From: Bacteroidaceae bacterium
GTDB lineage: Bacteria > Bacteroidota > Bacteroidia > Bacteroidales > Bacteroidaceae
Reading direction: 5' to 3'
Assembly (NCBI GenBank): GCA_017618515.1
Contig: JAFZUB010000157.1
Coordinates: 1 to 8,278 of the forward strand
DNA: 8,278 bases
A program made the position numbers and the translations under genes. How positions within the stretch are numbered: the stretch's first letter is position 1; each line of letters begins with the position of its first letter. Positions 1 through 7,566 of this stretch are shown one piece after another. The notes beneath the pieces were generated by a model, which was not told the origin of the DNA, did not search any database, and worked only from the letters and a program-made list of their open reading frames with translations.

Positions 1-381
1 GAAGCCGAACACACCCATCGACAACAGGGTGAACCACAGGAAGTAGTCCTTGAGGTTGGGCGACAGCTTCCAGCTGACAAAGGTGCCGGTGAACACGATG
101 ACTGCGCTAAGCAGAAGCATCGACACGGAGATGCCGTCAACTCCCACACGGTAGGAGATGTTGAGCGGTTCAAACCATGTGAAGGATGCCTGGTACAGCA
201 TCTCGGCAGTGTTGCCACCAGCACGCTGGGCGATGAAATCTATGGTAAGATAGACTGCCAATACAAGCAGCAGCGAACTACCAACGACCATCACGCCGCG
301 AACGGCCTTGACTCCCTTGGCCAACCAGAGGCCCAGGAGCATAAGGAGCGGAATCAATACGAATAATGATAGGAAATTCAT
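1..381 (-). CDS. nuoM: NADH-quinone oxidoreductase subunit M (NuoM), 5' part only
   Basis: This is the N-terminal 127 residues of an antiporter-like proton-pumping subunit of the complex I membrane arm; the gene runs off the left edge of the window and the family is usually about 500 residues. The start is the ATG at 381-379, 13 bp after the nuoL stop, giving MNFLSLFVLIPLLMLL. Two hydrophobic segments occupy roughly residues 1-20 and 28-50, followed by the family-typical stretch YRVGVDGISVSMLLLSA (about residues 77-93) and a further membrane segment at about 85-104. The catalytic glutamate and lysines of the antiporter core lie beyond the window and cannot be checked. No Shine-Dalgarno sequence precedes the start. 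Position after nuoL and the GVDGIS motif support NuoM over NuoN or an Mrp-type antiporter subunit. Confidence 0.93.
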   Translation of the reverse strand, partial: MNFLSLFVLIPLLMLLGLWLAKGVKAVRGVMVVGSSLLLVLAVYLTIDFIAQRAGGNTAEMLYQASFTWFEPLNISYRVGVDGISVSMLLLSAVIVFTGTFVSWKLSPNLKDYFLWFTLLSMGVFGF

Positions 382-394
382 GGTTGCTGATAGT

Positions 395-2344
395 TTAGAA
401 GATTAATAACATTGCAATGAGCAGTATCGTACCAATGAGGTAAACAAGGGCGTACTGCTGTACCCGACCACTCTGCAGGGTCTTGATGCCATTGGAGGTG
501 GCATGTGTACCCCAAGCGAGGAAGTTGAAGAAGCCGTCGACCACGTGGCGGTCAAACCACGCTATGGGCTTGCTGACACAAGCGAAGATGATGCGATGGG
601 TGACAAACTGCCAAACCTCGTCCATGTAGAAACGCTTGTGTGCCCAGCGGTGGAGCCGCGGGAATGTGGCGTAGAGCTTGTCGGCGATAGGCTGACGCTC
701 GCCCTTGAATATCCATGTGGCTACGCCGATGGCCACAATGGCCACGATCGTAGAGGTGAGAGCCACGCTGGTGTCGAAATGGATACGGTAGTCCTGACCG
801 TCGGCACTGATGAGGGAGCCGAAGCTGTAGCCCTCAAACATACCGAAGCCGGCAAGGGTGGTATATACGCCCACACCCACAGTGATAAGGCTCAGGATGA
901 TGAGCGGCCAAGTCATGACCTTGGTCTCGTGGGGATGGTGGGCGGCATGGAGCTCCTTGTTCTCGGTGCCCCAGAAGATGCCGTAGTAGAGACGGAACAT
1001 GTAGAAGGCTGTCATGGCAGCGATGCCCGTCATGATATAGCCCACGGCAGGGCTGTAAGCCATGCAGGCGGTGATAATCTCGTCCTTGCTGCTAAAGCCG
1101 GAGAAGAAGGGAATACCGCTGATGGCGAGACACGACACAAGGAATGTTATGTGGGTGAGCGGCATATACTTGCGCAGGCCGCCCATGGCATTCATCTCGT
1201 TGGAGTGGACAGCATGGATGATGCAGCCCGCCCCGAGGAAGAGGCATGCCTTGAACATAGCGTGAGTGAAGAGGTGGAACATGGAGGCCATATAGCCTAC
1301 GCTGCCCACATGCTCATGGCCTGTCTGCATCTCGGTGCATACGCCGAGCGCCACCATCATAAATGCTATCTGCGAGATGGTGGAGAAGGCAAGCACACGC
1401 TTGATGTCGGTCTGGGCGCACGCCACGGCGGCAGCATAGAACGCCGTGAACACGCCCACCCATACAATGATGGGCATCCAGTCCTGAGCGTATGTAACCC
1501 AGAGCGGGAACAGGCGGGCTACCTGGAACACACCAGCCACCACCATCGTAGCGGCGTGGATGAGTGCGCTGACAGGAGTAGGACCTTCCATTGCGTCAGG
1601 CAGCCAGATATGCAGCGGGAACATTGCACTCTTACCTGCACCACCGATAAACATCAGCGTCAAGGCCAGCGGCAAGATGAAGCCTGCCTGGGCGTAGTTG
1701 GCGATATGTTCGGGGGTGTCGAACACAAAGGCGAAAGAGCCTGTGTAGAAACCGTAGATAAGGATACCAATCAGGAAGAACAGGTCGGCGAAGCGGGTAA
1801 CGATGAATGCCTTCTTGCTCGCTGCGATGGCTGCAGGCGAAGTGTAGTAGAAACCGATAAGCAGATAGGAGCTTACGCCCACCAACTCCCAGAAGAGATA
1901 CATCTGGAAGATATTGGTGGCCACTACGAGGCCGAGCATCGACATGGTGAACAGGCTGAGGAACGCGAAGTAGCGCTGGAAGCCTTTCTCACCCTTCATG
2001 TAGCCGAAGGAGTAGATGTGCACCATGAAACTCACGGTGGAGATAACGATAAGCATCATCACCGAGATGGGATCAAGCATGATACCCATATCGAAGTGCA
2101 AGCCCTGGTCGAAGAACGGGAGCCAGCAGAAATTCAACACCTCCAGCGGAGCAAAGGCACCGTCGGCACCGCGGCCAATGACGAAGAAATACTCGTAGGC
2201 TGCATAGTAGGACAACACCGTCACTCCTGCCAAGGCGAGAGTGCCTATCCAGCCTGCCGTCTTATGGCTGAACCACTTACCGGCGATGCCCAATACAAGG
2301 AAGCTGATAAGCGGCAGCAATATTATAAATAATGTATATGTCAT
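395..2344 (-). CDS. nuoL: NADH-quinone oxidoreductase subunit L (NuoL)
   Basis: NuoL is the distal antiporter-like subunit of complex I, which translocates protons and carries the long lateral helix along the membrane arm. The 649-residue product is slightly longer than E. coli NuoL (613). Conserved features are visible in order: the GIMLDPISVMML segment (about 87-98), the essential Glu in FWELVGVSSYLLIG (E153, matching E. coli E144), the Lys in GGAGKSAMFPLHIWLPDAM (K238, matching K229), HAMFKACLFLGAG (K365), and FSSKDEII (K420, matching K399). The His-rich loop HAAHHPHE at 467-474 and the C-terminal segment FYMDEVWQF followed by a final membrane helix at about 630-649 fit the NuoL lateral helix and anchor. 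The start at 2344 is 19 bp after the nuoK stop. A 609-codon open frame on the opposite strand is a shadow of this gene. Confidence 0.98.
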   Translation of the reverse strand: MTYTLFIILLPLISFLVLGIAGKWFSHKTAGWIGTLALAGVTVLSYYAAYEYFFVIGRGADGAFAPLEVLNFCWLPFFDQGLHFDMGIMLDPISVMMLIVISTVSFMVHIYSFGYMKGEKGFQRYFAFLSLFTMSMLGLVVATNIFQMYLFWELVGVSSYLLIGFYYTSPAAIAASKKAFIVTRFADLFFLIGILIYGFYTGSFAFVFDTPEHIANYAQAGFILPLALTLMFIGGAGKSAMFPLHIWLPDAMEGPTPVSALIHAATMVVAGVFQVARLFPLWVTYAQDWMPIIVWVGVFTAFYAAAVACAQTDIKRVLAFSTISQIAFMMVALGVCTEMQTGHEHVGSVGYMASMFHLFTHAMFKACLFLGAGCIIHAVHSNEMNAMGGLRKYMPLTHITFLVSCLAISGIPFFSGFSSKDEIITACMAYSPAVGYIMTGIAAMTAFYMFRLYYGIFWGTENKELHAAHHPHETKVMTWPLIILSLITVGVGVYTTLAGFGMFEGYSFGSLISADGQDYRIHFDTSVALTSTIVAIVAIGVATWIFKGERQPIADKLYATFPRLHRWAHKRFYMDEVWQFVTHRIIFACVSKPIAWFDRHVVDGFFNFLAWGTHATSNGIKTLQSGRVQQYALVYLIGTILLIAMLLIF

Positions 2345-2363
2345 AGTCAGTACAGATTAGCGG

Positions 2364-2672
2364 TTACCATTTAAGGGTGTCGAGTTCGTCAACATAATTG
2401 TTCTTCAGCATACGGTAGATGTTGATCATCACCGCAATGGCGATGGCCGTCTCGGCAGCCGAGATGGCTATTGAGAACAAAGTGAACACATAGCCCTCGA
2501 TGCCCGTTTGACAGAAACGGTTGAAGGCTGCAAAGTTGATGTCGGCAGCATTGAGGATAAGCTCAATGGATATGAGGATTGCCAGCGTATTGCGACGGGT
2601 AAAGAAACCGTACATACCGGCACCCAGCATAAAGGCGGACAGTATCAAGAAATAATCTATTGTGATATTCAT
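2364..2672 (-). CDS. nuoK: NADH-quinone oxidoreductase subunit K (NuoK)
   Basis: NuoK is a small three-helix membrane subunit lying between NuoJ and NuoN in complex I and forms part of the proton channel (MrpC-like). The product is 102 residues, close to the usual 100. The two buried glutamates needed for pumping in E. coli are present: E37 in ISIELILNAADINF (E. coli E36) and E74 in SAAETAIAIAVMINIYR (E. coli E72). Three hydrophobic helices lie at about 5-22, 28-50 and 60-86. The start at 2672 lies 24 bp after the nuoJ stop and gives the typical short N-terminus. No Shine-Dalgarno sequence is seen. Confidence 0.98.
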   Translation of the reverse strand: MNITIDYFLILSAFMLGAGMYGFFTRRNTLAILISIELILNAADINFAAFNRFCQTGIEGYVFTLFSIAISAAETAIAIAVMINIYRMLKNNYVDELDTLKW

Positions 2673-2696
2673 AGCTGTAATGGTTTCTTTAAGGGT

Positions 2697-3218
2697 TTAA
2701 CGTTTACGGGCAATTATCAGACCGCCGATGATGCAGGCCAGCAGCAATACACTGACAGCCTCAAACGGCAACAGGTTGCCGCCCTCACCGGCACTAAGCA
2801 GCGAGGAGCCTATCTCCCCGATGGGAGCGGCGGCCTCGTTGGTCACTTCTGCACTAAGACTCTGGCTCACAAACTGATGGGAGATGATTACGAACATCAG
2901 CAGTCCGGCACCCACCAAGGCTGCCACCAGTGCGGCGCCCTTCTTGGCAAGCGATAGACTGTGTTGCTTGGCATCACCAGTCTTGCCTGTGAGCATGATA
3001 GCAAAGATGTAGAGCACTACTATGCCGCCGGCATATACCATTATCTGCACTGCACCGAGGAAGGTGTAGCCCATCAGGAAATAGAGGCCTGCCGTGCCAA
3101 AGAGCACAAAGAGCAGGTAGGTGGCGGCTCTGATTATGCGCTTGGTAGTCACTGACAGCACAGAGAACAGGGCTATCAGCACAGCCAGCACAATAAAGAC
3201 TATTGATTCTGAATTCAT
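2697..3218 (-). CDS. nuoJ: NADH-quinone oxidoreductase subunit J (NuoJ)
   Basis: NuoJ is a membrane subunit of complex I at the junction between the quinone site and the antiporter-like subunits; its third helix takes part in coupling. The product is 173 residues (E. coli about 184) with five hydrophobic segments: about 6-24, 30-50, 54-77, 94-114 and 149-169. The conserved third-helix region reads FLGAVQIMVYAGGIVVLYIF (53-72), containing the family Tyr (Y62) in the Q-x-x-V-Y-x-G pattern. The C-terminal helix LPFEAVSVLLLACIIGGLII ends in a basic RKR tail. The start codon overlaps the nuoI stop as ATGA (3218-3215), indicating translational coupling. Confidence 0.97.
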   Translation of the reverse strand: MNSESIVFIVLAVLIALFSVLSVTTKRIIRAATYLLFVLFGTAGLYFLMGYTFLGAVQIMVYAGGIVVLYIFAIMLTGKTGDAKQHSLSLAKKGAALVAALVGAGLLMFVIISHQFVSQSLSAEVTNEAAAPIGEIGSSLLSAGEGGNLLPFEAVSVLLLACIIGGLIIARKR

Positions 3219-3793
3219 ACGGTAGTAGGTGTTTCAGGGTTAGACTCTTTCTTTTCAGCAGGCTCTGCAGCCTCGGGCTTTGCAGCGGGGGCAGGCTTTG
3301 CGGCAGGAGCCTCAGGCTTGGGGGCAACCTTCTTCTCCACAACCTTGCTGCCGGGCTTGTTGAGCTGCTGCACCAGCTTGGCACGGTCGAAGACTGCATT
3401 CTCAAAGTCGGTGCAGAACTCTATGGCTCCCTGCGGACAAGCAGTGATGCAGAGCTCGCAGAACATGCAGCATCCGAGGTCATACTCGTACTTCACAAGG
3501 CTGCGCTTCTTCTTGCCGTCCTCGGTGTCAAGCATCTCGGTGGTCACCGTGATGCTGCCATTGGGACAAGCCATCTGGCAGAGGCCGCAACCAATGCACT
3601 TATGCTCGTTATTCTCATTGTGGGGCATGACGAGGCGACCGCGGAAACGGTCGAACATCTTCAACTCCTTGCGGTTCTCAGGATACTGCTCGGTAATCTT
3701 GCGAGTGAAGAATTCCTTCATCGTCACTCCCAAGCCGACGAGCAGCGACTTGATGCCGCTGAAGAGGCCCGAAAAATAATTGTTATTTGACAT
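3215..3793 (-). CDS. nuoI: NADH-quinone oxidoreductase subunit I (NuoI), two 4Fe-4S ferredoxin-like subunit
   Basis: NuoI carries clusters N6a and N6b, which pass electrons towards N2 in NuoB. The 192-residue product shows an amphipathic N-terminus (about 1-45) and two classic 4Fe-4S motifs: C66-I-G-C69-G-L-C72-Q-M-A-C76-P and C109-M-F-C112-E-L-C115-I-T-A-C119-P. All eight ligands are intact; an additional Cys (C108) directly precedes the second motif. After about residue 147 the conserved fold ends and an Ala/Pro/Lys/Glu-rich low-complexity tail of about 45 residues follows (VAPKPEAPAAKPAPAAKPEA and onward). The start at 3793 is 10 bp after the nuoH stop; the stop overlaps the nuoJ start by 4 bp. 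The tail is not needed for cluster binding and its role is unknown. Confidence 0.98.
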   Translation of the reverse strand: MSNNNYFSGLFSGIKSLLVGLGVTMKEFFTRKITEQYPENRKELKMFDRFRGRLVMPHNENNEHKCIGCGLCQMACPNGSITVTTEMLDTEDGKKKRSLVKYEYDLGCCMFCELCITACPQGAIEFCTDFENAVFDRAKLVQQLNKPGSKVVEKKVAPKPEAPAAKPAPAAKPEAAEPAEKKESNPETPTTV

Positions 3794-3803
3794 GGCAATG
3801 AAT

Positions 3804-4883
3804 TTACAGAGTTAAACCAAGCGATACGCAGATAGCCATCAGCACCAGCAGCACAAGGCTCATGGGCATCAGGTACTTCCACTCCAGAGCCAGCAGCTGG
3901 TCAATCCTCAAGCGCGGGAAGGTCCAGCGTATCCACATCAGCAGGAAGACAACGAAGAATGTCTTGCCAATCATCCATACGGCACCCGGGATGTAGTCCA
4001 TCACATGATTGAAGCCATCGAGGCCTGGCACATGGAACGGAGCCCAGCCGCCAAGGAAAATGGTGCTGGCAATGCCTGCGCAGATAAAGAGATTAAGGTA
4101 CTCGGCCAGATAGTAGAAACCGAAGTGCATACCCGAATACTCCACATGGTATCCTGCGGTAAGTTCACTCTCAGCCTCGGGCATGTCAAACGGGCCACGG
4201 TTACACTCGGCGTTGCCGGCAATCAAGTAGATGATAAACGCCAACACCGCAGGCACATGGCCACGGAAGATGTTCCAGCCCAGGTCAGCCTGCTGCTGGC
4301 ATATCTCAGAGAACGACATAGTGCCGGTAAGCACAATCATCGTCAGCATCACAAGGCCAATCGACACCTCGTAGCTGATAATCTGCGCACCACTACGCAT
4401 GGCACCGATAAGGGCATACTTGTTATTGCTACTCCAGCCGGCCAACAGGATACCTACCACGCCAATGCTGCCTGCAGCAAGGAAGAAGAAGATACCGATA
4501 TTGAAGTCCAGCACCTCAGCGCCCTTGTTCCACGGCAGACATGCAAACGTAAGCATCGAAGCCACGATAACGAGGAACGGAGCCATCTTGTGGAGTAAGC
4601 GGTCCACGTTCTTCATATCGATAATCTCCTTGGTAAGCATCTTGAGCACGTCGGCCAGCACCTGGATGCTACCCCACTTGCCCACACGGTTGGGACCGAG
4701 CCTACACTGGAAGAACGCACATATCTTGCGCTCCATATAAATCAGGATAATAGCAAACACGGCATACAGCGTGATGATGGCCAGTGCCACCAGCACACAC
4801 TCTACCAGTGTGGCTGCCCAGCCCGGAAGGAAAGAAAGGAGCAGGGCGTCTATCCAATTTGTTACAACTGTGAAATCAAACAT
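3804..4883 (-). CDS. nuoH: NADH-quinone oxidoreductase subunit H (NuoH)
   Basis: NuoH is the heel subunit that docks the peripheral arm on the membrane arm and forms much of the quinone-binding chamber. The 359-residue product (E. coli 325) is highly hydrophobic with about eight or nine membrane helices. Family signatures appear in order: [19 protein letters not shown] (50-68), [10 protein letters not shown] (77-86), [19 protein letters not shown] (149-167, followed by IISYEV), [20 protein letters not shown] (230-249) and [14 protein letters not shown] (317-330). The start at 4883 lies 29 bp after the nuoCD stop, the largest gap in the operon; that gap contains a short tandem CTCAAAT repeat and no Shine-Dalgarno sequence. 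nuoH directly follows nuoCD, so nuoE, nuoF and nuoG are absent from their usual place. Confidence 0.98.
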   Translation of the reverse strand: MFDFTVVTNWIDALLLSFLPGWAATLVECVLVALAIITLYAVFAIILIYMERKICAFFQCRLGPNRVGKWGSIQVLADVLKMLTKEIIDMKNVDRLLHKMAPFLVIVASMLTFACLPWNKGAEVLDFNIGIFFFLAAGSIGVVGILLAGWSSNNKYALIGAMRSGAQIISYEVSIGLVMLTMIVLTGTMSFSEICQQQADLGWNIFRGHVPAVLAFIIYLIAGNAECNRGPFDMPEAESELTAGYHVEYSGMHFGFYYLAEYLNLFICAGIASTIFLGGWAPFHVPGLDGFNHVMDYIPGAVWMIGKTFFVVFLLMWIRWTFPRLRIDQLLALEWKYLMPMSLVLLVLMAICVSLGLTL

Positions 4884-4912
4884 AATCTATTTGAGATTTG
4901 AGGTTTATTCCA

Positions 4913-6481
4913 TTACCTGTCAATGTCAGGCACAATATAGTCCATCGTTCCGCCGATAGTCACGAGGTCGGCAATCTTGAAGCCCTTGCAAGCCGTGTGC
5001 ATGGCTGCCACCAGCGGCAGACCAGTGGAACGGTAGTGCAAGCGATAGGGGCTCTTGTCGCCCTTGCTCTCCAAGAATACGCCAAACTCACCACGGCTGC
5101 TTTCCACGGCCTGATAGTAAGTGCCCTCCGGCACCTTGATGATAGGCTTGGTCTTCTCCTTGTAGTTGCCCTCGGGGATATTGTCAACGAGCTGCTCAAT
5201 GATATTGAGGCTCTCCAATATCTCGTCCAGACGGATCATATAGCGGTCGAAGCTGTCGCCGCTCTCACGCAGAACCTGGTTGAAGTCCACCTTGCCGTAA
5301 GCGGCGTAAGGATGATTCTTCCTCACATCGTTGGCCCATCCTGCAGCACGGCCCGTACCGCCGGTGCAACCGAAACTGATAGCCTGCTCTTTGGTGAGCG
5401 GGCCGATGCCCTTCGAGCGGTTCTGGAAAATCACGTTGCCAGTGAACAGGGCGTGGTACTCCTTGATATTCTTGCGCATATAAGGAATAAACTCCTTGAC
5501 CCTCTTCTGGAAGTTGGGATGGATGTCGGCCATCAAGCCGCCAATGGTGTTGTAGTTGATAATCAGGCGGCCGCCGCAGGTCTCCTCAAAGATATCGAGA
5601 ATCTTCTCGCGGTCACGGAATCCGTAGAGGAACGCCGTCGTGGCACCCATATCCTGGCAGAGGCAGCTGAAGAACAGTATGTGGCTGTCGATACGCTGCA
5701 GCTCGTCAAGGATAGTGCGCACCACCTGCACCCTCTCGCTCACCTCTATCTCCATAGCCTTCTCAATACACATGCACAGCGCATGGCGGCTCTGCATGGC
5801 AGCCAGATAGTCGAGGCGGTCGGTCAGCGCGAGCGTCTGCGGATAGGTGTAGCTCTCGTTGAGCTTCTCCACACCGCGGGGTATATAACCCAGCACGGGG
5901 TCTATCTTGCGGATAATCTCGCCGTCCAGCGCCACGCGGAAGTGAAGCACACCGTGAGTGCTGGGATGCTGCGGATCGATGTTCACTACATAGTCATCGG
6001 GGCCGAAGACCACGTTTTTCTTTGTCGTCACAGTGCCGTCGGCCTGCACCTCATACTGCGTAGTGTCGTCAGCCAGCGGCTCGTTGGTCATGCGCAGCGG
6101 GTTCAGCTCCTCTGGCTTGTCATCCTTACGCATGGGATAGCCCACCCAGTCCTCTCTGAGGAAGATGCGGCGCATGTCGGGGTGGCCGGCAAAGATGATG
6201 CCGTAGAAGTCGTAGGCCTCGCGCTCATAGATATTGGCGATGTCCCAAAGGTCGCTCACGGTGGGCAGCACAGGCTGCTGGCGGTCGGTAGTCGCCGTCT
6301 TGAGCCATGCCTGCTCGTGAGTGTCGGTATTCTCCACGCAGTAAACCACGCCGAGACCGCCCTCCTCGCCCCAGTCCATGCCAATGAGATTGCTCAGGTA
6401 GTCAAAGCCCTTGGCCTTGAGCCCCTGCATCTCTTGGCGGAGCTGCGACGGCTCCAAAGTCTTGATATTATCTAAAGTCAT
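4913..6481 (-). CDS. nuoCD: Fused NADH-quinone oxidoreductase subunit C/D (NuoCD)
   Basis: This 522-residue protein fuses two Q-module subunits. Residues about 1-125 are the NuoC (30 kDa) domain, ending in the signature ANIYEREAYDFYGIIFAGHP then DMRRIFLREDWVGYPMRKD (82-120). After a linker at about 121-163, the NuoD (49 kDa) domain begins with VVNIDPQHPSTHGVLHFRVA. The quinone-headgroup residues are conserved: H176 in HPSTHG and Y225 in DRLDYLA, separated by 49 residues exactly as His38 and Tyr87 of Thermus Nqo4. Other NuoD motifs are PRGVEKL (201-207), GFRDREKILDIFEE (287-300), NTIGGLMADI (311-320), SSRGEFGVFLESKG (461-474) and the C-terminal PDIDR. The start at 6481 is 6 bp after the nuoB stop. 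NuoCD fusions also occur in E. coli and are normal in Bacteroidetes. Confidence 0.98.
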   Translation of the reverse strand: MTLDNIKTLEPSQLRQEMQGLKAKGFDYLSNLIGMDWGEEGGLGVVYCVENTDTHEQAWLKTATTDRQQPVLPTVSDLWDIANIYEREAYDFYGIIFAGHPDMRRIFLREDWVGYPMRKDDKPEELNPLRMTNEPLADDTTQYEVQADGTVTTKKNVVFGPDDYVVNIDPQHPSTHGVLHFRVALDGEIIRKIDPVLGYIPRGVEKLNESYTYPQTLALTDRLDYLAAMQSRHALCMCIEKAMEIEVSERVQVVRTILDELQRIDSHILFFSCLCQDMGATTAFLYGFRDREKILDIFEETCGGRLIINYNTIGGLMADIHPNFQKRVKEFIPYMRKNIKEYHALFTGNVIFQNRSKGIGPLTKEQAISFGCTGGTGRAAGWANDVRKNHPYAAYGKVDFNQVLRESGDSFDRYMIRLDEILESLNIIEQLVDNIPEGNYKEKTKPIIKVPEGTYYQAVESSRGEFGVFLESKGDKSPYRLHYRSTGLPLVAAMHTACKGFKIADLVTIGGTMDYIVPDIDR

Positions 6482-6487
6482 GGTGTT

Positions 6488-7075
6488 CTACTCTTTAGGT
6501 TCTTTTTGCTTCTTATTCGTAGTACCGAAGAACTGCTCCACCTTCACCTTGCGCTGCAGCTGCATCATGCCGTAGAGGAAAGACTCCGGTCTCGGCGGGC
6601 AGCCTGGCACATACACATCGACGGGGATAATCTTGTCCACGCCCTTGAGCACATGGTACGACTTGGTGAACGGTCCGCCGCTGATGGCACATCCGCCCAC
6701 TGCCACCACATACTTCGGGTCGGCCATCTGGTCGTAGAGCCTCTTCAGTACTGGCGCCATCTTGGTGGTGATGGTGCCACTCACCAGTATCACGTCAGCC
6801 TGGCGCGGACTGTTGCGCGTCACCTCAAAACCGAAGCGCGCGATGTCATAACGGGCGGCACACACAGCCATAAACTCGATGCCGCAGCAGCTTGTAGCAA
6901 ACGTAAGAGGCCACAGCGAGTTGCTGCGACCCCAGTCTATCAGGTTGTCCAGCTGAGTAACGATAACATTCGCACCGTTAGCATTCAGCTCCTGCACAAG
7001 CTTCTCATAAGTCTCGTTGTCCTTAAAATCCTCGTAGGGGAAGGACTTAATCTTAGCTCTCTTTTTTACTTCCAT
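6488..7075 (-). CDS. nuoB: NADH-quinone oxidoreductase subunit B (NuoB), N2 cluster subunit
   Basis: NuoB holds the terminal 4Fe-4S cluster N2, which reduces quinone at the NuoB/NuoD interface. The 195-residue product has all four ligands: the tandem C63-C64 in [13 protein letters not shown]129 in [13 protein letters not shown] and C159 in [11 protein letters not shown]. The Arg-rich [13 protein letters not shown] segment (89-101) is also typical. The open frame extends upstream to 7186, but that would add 37 non-conserved residues overlapping nuoA. The start at 7075 ([12 protein letters not shown]) gives the expected family length, and an AAAGGAG sequence lies 7 bp before it. This start overlaps the end of nuoA by 10 bp. 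The C-terminus is a Lys/Glu-rich tail ([11 protein letters not shown]). Confidence 0.97.
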   Translation of the reverse strand: MEVKKRAKIKSFPYEDFKDNETYEKLVQELNANGANVIVTQLDNLIDWGRSNSLWPLTFATSCCGIEFMAVCAARYDIARFGFEVTRNSPRQADVILVSGTITTKMAPVLKRLYDQMADPKYVVAVGGCAISGGPFTKSYHVLKGVDKIIPVDVYVPGCPPRPESFLYGMMQLQRKVKVEQFFGTTNKKQKEPKE

Positions 7076-7416
7076 GCCAGTGCTCCTTTCCTCCAGGCGT
7101 AAGCGAGGCCCAGAACAAGAATGATGAGGAAGAACAATACTGCCAGCAGGCCGCCTGTGCCAAGGCTCTTGGCTATCGTGGCCCACGGAAAGAGAAACAT
7201 CGTCTCCACGTCAAACATCAAAAACAGGATGGCAAACAAATAGTATCCCACATGAAACTGAGCCCACGAGGAGCCGCGCGTCGGGATACCGCATTCGTAA
7301 GCCTCCAGCTTCTGCTTGTTGAACGAGCGGGGAGCAAGCCATCCGGCCAACACCACCACCAATCCCACAAACAGGATGCCTGTCAGCAAGACGGTTAGAA
7401 ATAAAGTAAAGTTCAT
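7066..7416 (-). CDS. nuoA: NADH-quinone oxidoreductase subunit A (NuoA)
   Basis: NuoA is a small three-helix membrane subunit that wraps around NuoH and supplies a loop near the quinone site. The 116-residue product has helices at about 5-27, 57-78 and 86-107. The loop between helices 1 and 2 reads [20 protein letters not shown] (36-55), with the strongly conserved Y-E-C-G, and is followed by [21 protein letters not shown]69 and E71 correspond to the functionally important D79 and E81 of E. coli NuoA. This is the first gene of the operon; its start at 7416 follows a roughly 50-nt predicted leader without a Shine-Dalgarno sequence. Its last codons overlap the nuoB start by 10 bp. Confidence 0.98.
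   Translation of the reverse strand: MNFTLFLTVLLTGILFVGLVVVLAGWLAPRSFNKQKLEAYECGIPTRGSSWAQFHVGYYLFAILFLMFDVETMFLFPWATIAKSLGTGGLLAVLFFLIILVLGLAYAWRKGALAWK
7083..7089 (-). promoter_or_regulatory. Shine-Dalgarno sequence for nuoB
   Basis: The minus strand carries AAAGGAG ending 7 bp before the nuoB ATG at 7075, inside the last codons of nuoA (encoding R-K-G-A). It supports the 7075 start over the upstream alternative at 7186. None of the other nuo starts in this window has a comparable purine-rich site, as expected for Bacteroidetes. The Arg-Lys-Gly coding could produce the motif by chance, so its use as a ribosome binding site is inferred. Confidence 0.45.
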
Positions 7417-7423
7417 AACTCAG

Positions 7424-7473
7424 GGTATTAGTATTAAATGCGCCGCGAAGTTAATAAAATTTTTCCTAATACC
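7424..7473. repeat. 8-bp inverted repeat in the nuo leader
   Basis: Perfect inverted arms GGTATTAG (7424-7431) and CTAATACC (7466-7473) are separated by 34 bp. The distal arm overlaps the last base of the candidate -7 box and the predicted transcription start, while the other arm lies 8 bp upstream of the nuoA ATG. It could be a two-site operator or a leader stem that closes near the nuoA start. The AT-rich setting makes a chance match possible, and no U-tract typical of a terminator follows. Confidence 0.3.
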
Positions 7474-7502
7474 ATATATATAAATATATAAAACTTGCCA
7501 AA
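7473..7502 (-). promoter_or_regulatory. Candidate nuo operon promoter (Bacteroidetes type)
   Basis: On the minus strand TTTG at 7502-7499 matches the Bacteroidetes -33 element and is followed after 18 bp by TATATATG at 7480-7473, a 7 of 8 match to the -7 consensus TAnnTTTG. This would start transcription near 7466-7468 and leave a leader of about 50 nt before nuoA. A second -7-like sequence, TATATTTA at 7488-7481, also matches 7 of 8 but lacks a well-spaced -33 element. The stretch is very AT-rich and near-palindromic. The consensus is established for Bacteroides; its use here is inferred. Confidence 0.5.
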
Positions 7503-7535
7503 ATGGCACACATAAGCCGATTTTTCACTTTTACC

Positions 7536-7566
7536 TTTAGCCTTTGCCCTCTTTTTGCTATCTTTG
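7536..7566 (+). promoter_or_regulatory. Promoter of the divergent DUF2461 gene (Bacteroidetes type)
   Basis: TATCTTTG at 7559-7566 is a perfect match to the Bacteroidetes -7 consensus TAnnTTTG. TTTA at 7536-7539, 19 bp upstream, is a 3 of 4 match to the -33 element TTTG at optimal spacing; a perfect TTTG at 7543-7546 is too close. Transcription would begin around 7571-7573, giving a very short leader of about 13-15 nt before the ATG at 7586. Confidence 0.6.

Noticed and set aside
945..1000. His-rich loop in NuoL (HAAHHPHE)
   Set aside because: Histidine-rich segments in this cytoplasmic or periplasmic loop are common in NuoL proteins and need no special explanation such as a metal-binding function.
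503..2332. 609-codon open frame on the plus strand opposite nuoL
   Set aside because: It lies entirely antisense to a gene with clear complex I motifs, and its translation is a His/Glu/Asp-rich sequence without recognisable domains, as produced by the complement of membrane-protein codons with strong third-position bias.
2974..3405. 143-codon minus-strand frame across the nuoI/nuoJ junction
   Set aside because: It is the alternate frame of nuoI and nuoJ, with a Ser/Pro/Leu/Arg-rich composition and no domain; both genes are intact, so it does not indicate a frameshift.
4884..4912. Tandem CTCAAAT repeat in the nuoCD-nuoH gap as a possible internal regulatory site
   Set aside because: Only two 7-bp copies in an AT-rich 29-bp spacer, with no promoter consensus or stem; too weak to call.
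4898..6475. 525-codon open frame on the plus strand opposite nuoCD
   Set aside because: It mirrors nuoCD almost end to end, its product matches no family I recognise, and it has no promoter-like sequence in front; it is explained by codon bias on the real strand.
7076..7186. Upstream extension of nuoB by 37 codons
   Set aside because: The added residues are the out-of-frame shadow of nuoA, are not conserved NuoB sequence, and the 7075 start has the right length and a Shine-Dalgarno sequence.
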